A program made the translations under genes and the position numbers. A DNA stretch of 8,269 nucleotides, from NCBI GenBank assembly GCA_016937135.1, contig JAFGWO010000097.1, forward strand, positions 1 through 8,269, read 5' to 3'. Positions within the stretch are counted from its first letter, which is position 1. The number at the start of each line of letters is the position of its first letter. Positions 5,263 through 8,269 of the stretch are shown here, in pieces. The stretch is from Pseudomonadota bacterium (lineage in GTDB: Bacteria; BMS3Abin14). The notes under the pieces were generated by a model, which searched no databases, was not told the origin of the DNA, and saw only the letters and a list, made by a program, of their open reading frames with translations.

Positions 5263-7487
5263 GGAAAAAAATCCTTTTTTCGATTTTTTTCCTTGTTTTT
5301 TGGGTTCTTCCAGTTTCAGGGGATCCCTCGATCAATTCTGAAAACCTCCCTGTTTATCGGGAAGGGGATGTTCTGGTCAAATTCCGGGCCTCTTCCAAGG
5401 AGTCCGAGCGGACCAGGGCCCGTGGTCTTGTAAGTGCGCGAGGCTCCAGGAGGTTCAGGAACGTCGGGATCGAAAGGCTTTTCCTCGGCCCCGGGATTTC
5501 TGCCGCCGAGGCCGTAAAACTCCTGGAATCGGATCCCGCCGTCGAATTCGCGGATCTGAACTGGCGGGCCCGGTATCTTGCCATGCCCAGGCAGGAACCG
5601 GATGATCCGGCCTACTGGTCGGGCGACCAGTGGCACCTTAACGCGTCTCCCTTAACCGGATACTTCGTCGACTCCGGAAGGCAGGTCTTCATCGACCGGG
5701 ACATCGACGCTCCGGAGGGATGGTACGTGATGCGAGAGGCCTTTGAATCCACCATGAGGGGGACTGTGGGGGTCCTGGATTCCGGTTGCGGGGAGGAAGG
5801 GTTCTTCGACGGTGCCATCGGGTACATTCCCAACCACGAGGATCTGCCTCACAGTTCCCTGTGGGCCAACCCGGCGGAGTTGCCGGCAAACGGTGCCGAC
5901 AATGACGGCAACGGTTATCCTGACGACGCGAACGGGTGGGATTTCACGGAGGGAAACAATACGGCGGAAGATGATTATGACAGTCAGGCGCCCTACCATG
6001 GGACCTTCATCAGCGGGATCATCGCCGGGGGATGGGACAACGGAGTTGGCGGAGCAGGCGTGGGGGCGGAAAGAGTCAAGGTCATGCCCCTTAAATCCCT
6101 TTATCTCGATGAGATATTGGAAAGCATCAATTACGCCATCGGTACACTGTCGGGGACCGGCACGCCTCCTGTCCGCGTCCTGAACGCTTCGTGGATCTTC
6201 CCCCTCCCCTTGGTGGAGCTGAGGTCCCTGCAAGACAGCATTGTGCAGGCAGGCAATGCCGGAATCGTTTTCGTGGCAGCGGCCGGCAATGGTGGCGAAG
6301 ACCATCTGGGGGACAACAACGACGATGGGTTAGATCCGGTTCTTCCGGCCGAATACACCAAGATCCCCATCGACAACGTGCTTGCTGTCGCAGCCTCCAG
6401 TTCCACCGGGAGCCTTGCCCGGTTTTCCAACTATGGGCCGCAATCAGTGCAAATGGCGGCTCCCGGGCAGGAATTCCTTTCCACTTCCGGTGGTGTTGGT
6501 GAATATGAAATCGCCAGCGGCACCTCTTTCGCGGCCCCCGTCGCGGCCTCCGTTCTGGCGTTGACCCTAGCGGCTGATCCCGGGCTGACCCCTGCCCAGG
6601 CCATCGAACGGCTGATAGCAGGAGGGGATTTCGATGCCCGCCTTTCGGGATTGATTCGCTCGGGGAAAAGGGTCAACCTCGCGGGCGCCCTGGCGCCCTT
6701 CGCCCCCTACTCGGGATACCTTCCCATGGGCACCCTCCAACCCCTTGCCCTATACGACGACGCCGTCAGCCTCCGGTATGGCCCCATCGAGGATGCCGAT
6801 AACCACACTCCCTCGGTGGCTGTTATCAAGGAGGTTTCCGGAGATGCATGGGCCATCTCCCCGGTTTCCCCAGGGATCGCCTCCTTCACGCTGGAATTCG
6901 GGGAGTCGGCTCCTCTGACCCCCTATGACACGGGCCCCTGGCGCGTCACCGCCATCTCCCCATTTTTCGCTCAGGTAGGAGTGGGCCAGACCAGAGCCTT
7001 TACTTGCCTGATGCCCCACACGACTAAGTCCTGGCGGGTCACCGAGGAGGACATAGGGTCGATAAATCCGGACGGGGTTTTCATGGGGCTTCGTGAAGGC
7101 GCGACACGGGTTGTCCTGACCGTCGACGGGGAGGATGTCGACAATTCCGGCGTGATCCTGGTGGGCAGTGCGGTTGACGAAGACGGAGACGGCTATTTAA
7201 GCGACGTTGACTGCGACGACACCGATCCGGACCTCCACCCGGGGGCGGAGGAGATCTGCGATGACGGGATCGACAACGACTGCGACGGGGATGTGGATGA
7301 CCAGGACAGCGACTGCGGTGGCGACGGAAGCGGGGGCGGGGGAGGAGGGTGCGGAACAACCGCGCCGCCCGGAGATGACCCGTGGACGGGGATGGCCGGA
7401 ATGGCCGCAGTTCTGGCGGTCCTGCTGCTCATGAGGAGGCGTGCCGATTACCGGGTCCGGGAACGAAGCAACGAAATGAAGGATTAA
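5259..7487 (+). CDS. Secreted S8 subtilisin-like protease with MopE-like motif and Cys-type C-terminal anchor signal
   Basis: The 742-residue product is a serine endopeptidase predicted to be exported and held at the cell surface. A Sec signal peptide covers about 1-21 (MRKKILFSIFFLVFWVLPVSG). A propeptide spans about 32-108 (EGDVLVKF to FADLNWRARYLA). The catalytic S8 domain runs from about 118 to 480: Asp174 in GVLDSG, His247 in YHGTF, oxyanion Asn344 in AAAGNGG, and Ser423 in SGTSFAAP. An Asp/Asn/Gly-rich loop (211-228) before the His is of the calcium-binding type seen in fervidolysin-like enzymes. Residues 480-565 are unrecognised; about 566-636 look like a bacterial Ig-like domain (WRVTEEDIGSINPDGVF). 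Residues 639-686 form a MopE-like metal-binding motif (DEDGDGY, DCDD, ICDDGIDNDCDG) with four Cys. A Gly-rich tract with Cys698, a hydrophobic helix (about 710-725) and RRR form a tripartite sorting signal. The last residues (RERSNEMKD) come from an octamer repeat. It overlaps the preceding lipoprotein gene by 4 nt and is a plausible T2SS cargo. Confidence 0.92.
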   Translation: MRKKILFSIFFLVFWVLPVSGDPSINSENLPVYREGDVLVKFRASSKESERTRARGLVSARGSRRFRNVGIERLFLGPGISAAEAVKLLESDPAVEFADLNWRARYLAMPRQEPDDPAYWSGDQWHLNASPLTGYFVDSGRQVFIDRDIDAPEGWYVMREAFESTMRGTVGVLDSGCGEEGFFDGAIGYIPNHEDLPHSSLWANPAELPANGADNDGNGYPDDANGWDFTEGNNTAEDDYDSQAPYHGTFISGIIAGGWDNGVGGAGVGAERVKVMPLKSLYLDEILESINYAIGTLSGTGTPPVRVLNASWIFPLPLVELRSLQDSIVQAGNAGIVFVAAAGNGGEDHLGDNNDDGLDPVLPAEYTKIPIDNVLAVAASSSTGSLARFSNYGPQSVQMAAPGQEFLSTSGGVGEYEIASGTSFAAPVAASVLALTLAADPGLTPAQAIERLIAGGDFDARLSGLIRSGKRVNLAGALAPFAPYSGYLPMGTLQPLALYDDAVSLRYGPIEDADNHTPSVAVIKEVSGDAWAISPVSPGIASFTLEFGESAPLTPYDTGPWRVTAISPFFAQVGVGQTRAFTCLMPHTTKSWRVTEEDIGSINPDGVFMGLREGATRVVLTVDGEDVDNSGVILVGSAVDEDGDGYLSDVDCDDTDPDLHPGAEEICDDGIDNDCDGDVDDQDSDCGGDGSGGGGGGCGTTAPPGDDPWTGMAGMAAVLAVLLLMRRRADYRVRERSNEMKD

Positions 7488-7517
7488 CGAAGGTACGAAG
7501 CAACGAAGAGACGAAAC
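7462..7517 (+). repeat. Octamer tandem repeat, consensus AACGAAGN, seven units
   Basis: Seven contiguous 8-nt units are seen: aacgaagc, aacgaaat, gaaggatt (degenerate), aacgaagg, tacgaagc, aacgaaga, gacgaaac. The array covers the last 26 nt of the protease gene, including its stop at 7485-7487, and continues into the spacer. It therefore encodes the last residues after the Arg-rich end of the sorting signal. Divergence among units suggests an old or relaxed array. No function is evident, and the 8-nt periodicity rules out a CRISPR array. Confidence 0.8.
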
Positions 7518-7524
7518 CGCATCT

Positions 7525-7565
7525 GTGCGCTGACAGGCCCCTTAAGCAACCACCCTGTTACGCAC
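7525..7565. terminator. Imperfect inverted repeat between convergent genes, possible terminator
   Basis: GTGCGCTGACAGG (7525-7537) can pair with CCTGTTACGCAC (7554-7565): 5 bp GTGCG/CGCAC plus 5 bp ACAGG/CCTGT around a small internal loop, with a 16-nt apical loop. It lies 37 nt after the protease stop and about 50 nt after the rtcB stop, where a bidirectional terminator would be useful. No T-run follows on either strand, so intrinsic termination is uncertain. Confidence 0.3.
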
Positions 7566-7580
7566 GCACGGCCTTTCTCC

Positions 7581-7608
7581 TGGACTCTGAACTCTGATCT
7601 CTGGACTT
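7581..7608 (+). repeat. Heptamer tandem repeat (TGNNCTC, four units)
   Basis: Four contiguous 7-nt units, tggactc, tgaactc, tgatctc and tggactt, end 6 nt before the rtcB stop codon. The repeat lies wholly in the non-coding spacer, downstream of rtcB in its direction of transcription. It is short and imperfect; no function can be assigned. Confidence 0.65.
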
Positions 7609-7614
7609 GTTTCC

Positions 7615-8269
7615 CTACCCCTTGATCACGCACAAAGGATGCATCTTCGCCACCCTTGCCGCGATCCCGGAGTTGTGAACCACATTCACCACAGCCGAAA
7701 TGTCCTTGTAGGCTTCCGGCATCTCCTCCTTGAGGGAGAGGTCCCCGGATGCCCGGGCAAAGATCCCGACATCCTCCAGTTCCCGGTTGATGGCCCTGCC
7801 TTTTGCCGCCTTGATGGCGGCGTGGCGGGAAAGCACCCTCCCGGCCCCGTGGCAAGAGCTTCCGAAGGTTTTTGCCATGCCCGTTTCGGTGCCCCGGAGC
7901 AGATAGGAGGCCGTGCCCATGTCCCCCGGGATGATCACCGGCTGTCCGAAGGGTCTGTAGCGTTCCGGGATCTCCGGATGACCCGGGGGAAAGGCCCTGG
8001 TGGCCCCTTTCCGATGAACGGCCAGAAGCCTGTCTTCCCCGCCGACCTTGTGTTTTTCCAGCTTCACGATGTTGTGGGCCACGTCGTAAAGGAGGCGAAA
8101 GGCGAGATCGGCGGGCGCTATGCGGAAAAAATCCGTGAGGGTTTCGCGAACCCAATGCATGAGGCACTGACGGTTCGCCCACGCGTAGTTGGCGGCGCAT
8201 TTCATGGCGCTCCAGTAATTCTGCCCTTCCGGGGACTGGAAGGGCGCGCAGGCAAGCTGCTGATCCGGG
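7615..8269 (-). CDS. rtcB: RNA-splicing ligase RtcB (C-terminal part, 5' end outside window)
   Basis: About 217 C-terminal residues are present on the minus strand; the frame remains open to the window edge, reading PDQQLACAPFQSPEGQ before the internal Met at 8205, so the gene continues outside. RtcB joins RNA ends bearing 2',3'-cyclic phosphate or 3'-phosphate to 5'-OH ends, using GTP and Mn2+, in tRNA splicing or RNA repair. Family blocks appear in order: MKCAANYAWANRQ, YDVAHNIVKLEKH (with the His expected to bind metal), HRKGATRAFPPG, QPVIIPGDMGTASYLL, and SSCHGAGR, whose His (codon 7849-7851) is the residue expected to carry GMP. The end NVVHNSGIAARVAKMHPLCVIKG is the normal RtcB C-terminus, so the 3' end is intact. 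The gene converges on the protease gene across a 127-nt spacer and shows no functional tie to it. No rtcA or archease gene is visible. Confidence 0.97.
   Translation of the reverse strand, partial: PDQQLACAPFQSPEGQNYWSAMKCAANYAWANRQCLMHWVRETLTDFFRIAPADLAFRLLYDVAHNIVKLEKHKVGGEDRLLAVHRKGATRAFPPGHPEIPERYRPFGQPVIIPGDMGTASYLLRGTETGMAKTFGSSCHGAGRVLSRHAAIKAAKGRAINRELEDVGIFARASGDLSLKEEMPEAYKDISAVVNVVHNSGIAARVAKMHPLCVIKG

Noticed and set aside
5652..6305. 217-residue minus-strand frame
   Set aside because: Antisense to the S8 catalytic domain; composition mirrors codon bias of the real gene and no motif is seen.
7173..7316. Dockerin (cellulosome) domain
   Set aside because: DEDGDGY recalls the dockerin calcium loop, but there is no second dockerin repeat and the Cys-rich ICDDGIDNDCDG pattern fits the MopE-like motif better.
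7462..7608. CRISPR array
   Set aside because: The units are only 7-8 nt and contiguous, with no unique spacers and no cas genes.
7484..8200. 238-residue minus-strand frame overlapping rtcB
   Set aside because: Same strand as rtcB but another frame; Gly/Arg/His-rich without domains, while the rtcB frame contains all expected motifs.

Overview
This is a GC-rich bacterial window that is almost entirely protein-coding. It suggests a diderm Gram-negative, most likely a deltaproteobacterial-type lineage (Desulfobacterota or Myxococcota in the broad sense). The grounds are type II secretion genes ending in gspN, a large secreted subtilase carrying a MopE-like metal-binding motif and a Gly-rich, Cys-containing C-terminal anchor signal, and a simple-repeat spacer between genes. 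The lineage is an inference from gene content; no rRNA or other marker is present.

Region 1 (1-4781, + strand) is the distal half of a type II secretion system (T2SS) operon, in the order gspH (5' end cut by the window), gspI, gspK, gspL, gspM, gspN. H, I and K are pseudopilins. L and M form the inner-membrane platform that links the ATPase to the pseudopilus. N is an accessory inner-membrane/periplasmic protein. Genes are tightly packed: 4-nt gap H/I, 29-nt overlap I/K, 1-nt gap L/M, ATGA overlap M/N. The exception is a 174-nt gap between gspK and gspL. No gspJ lies between gspI and gspK, which is its usual place.

Region 2 (4782-7487, + strand) follows after 73 nt and holds two translationally coupled genes. 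The first encodes a 135-residue putative lipoprotein that is little more than a subtilase-type propeptide domain. The second encodes a 742-residue S8 (subtilisin-like) protease with its own related propeptide, a complete Asp/His/Ser triad, an Ig-like segment, a MopE-like motif and a Cys-type C-terminal sorting signal. The start of the first gene sits in a perfect 17-bp tandem duplication of its own ribosome-binding site and start codon. The layout suggests a secretion machine next to a dedicated cargo and a membrane-tethered folding helper or inhibitor for that cargo. This is an inference, not a demonstrated system.

Region 3 (7488-7614) is a short spacer between convergent genes. It is filled by an octamer repeat that runs into the end of the protease gene, an imperfect inverted repeat, and a heptamer repeat.

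Region 4 (7615-8269, - strand) is the C-terminal half of rtcB, the RNA-splicing ligase, with its 5' end beyond the window. It is a housekeeping RNA-repair gene with no evident link to the secretion locus.
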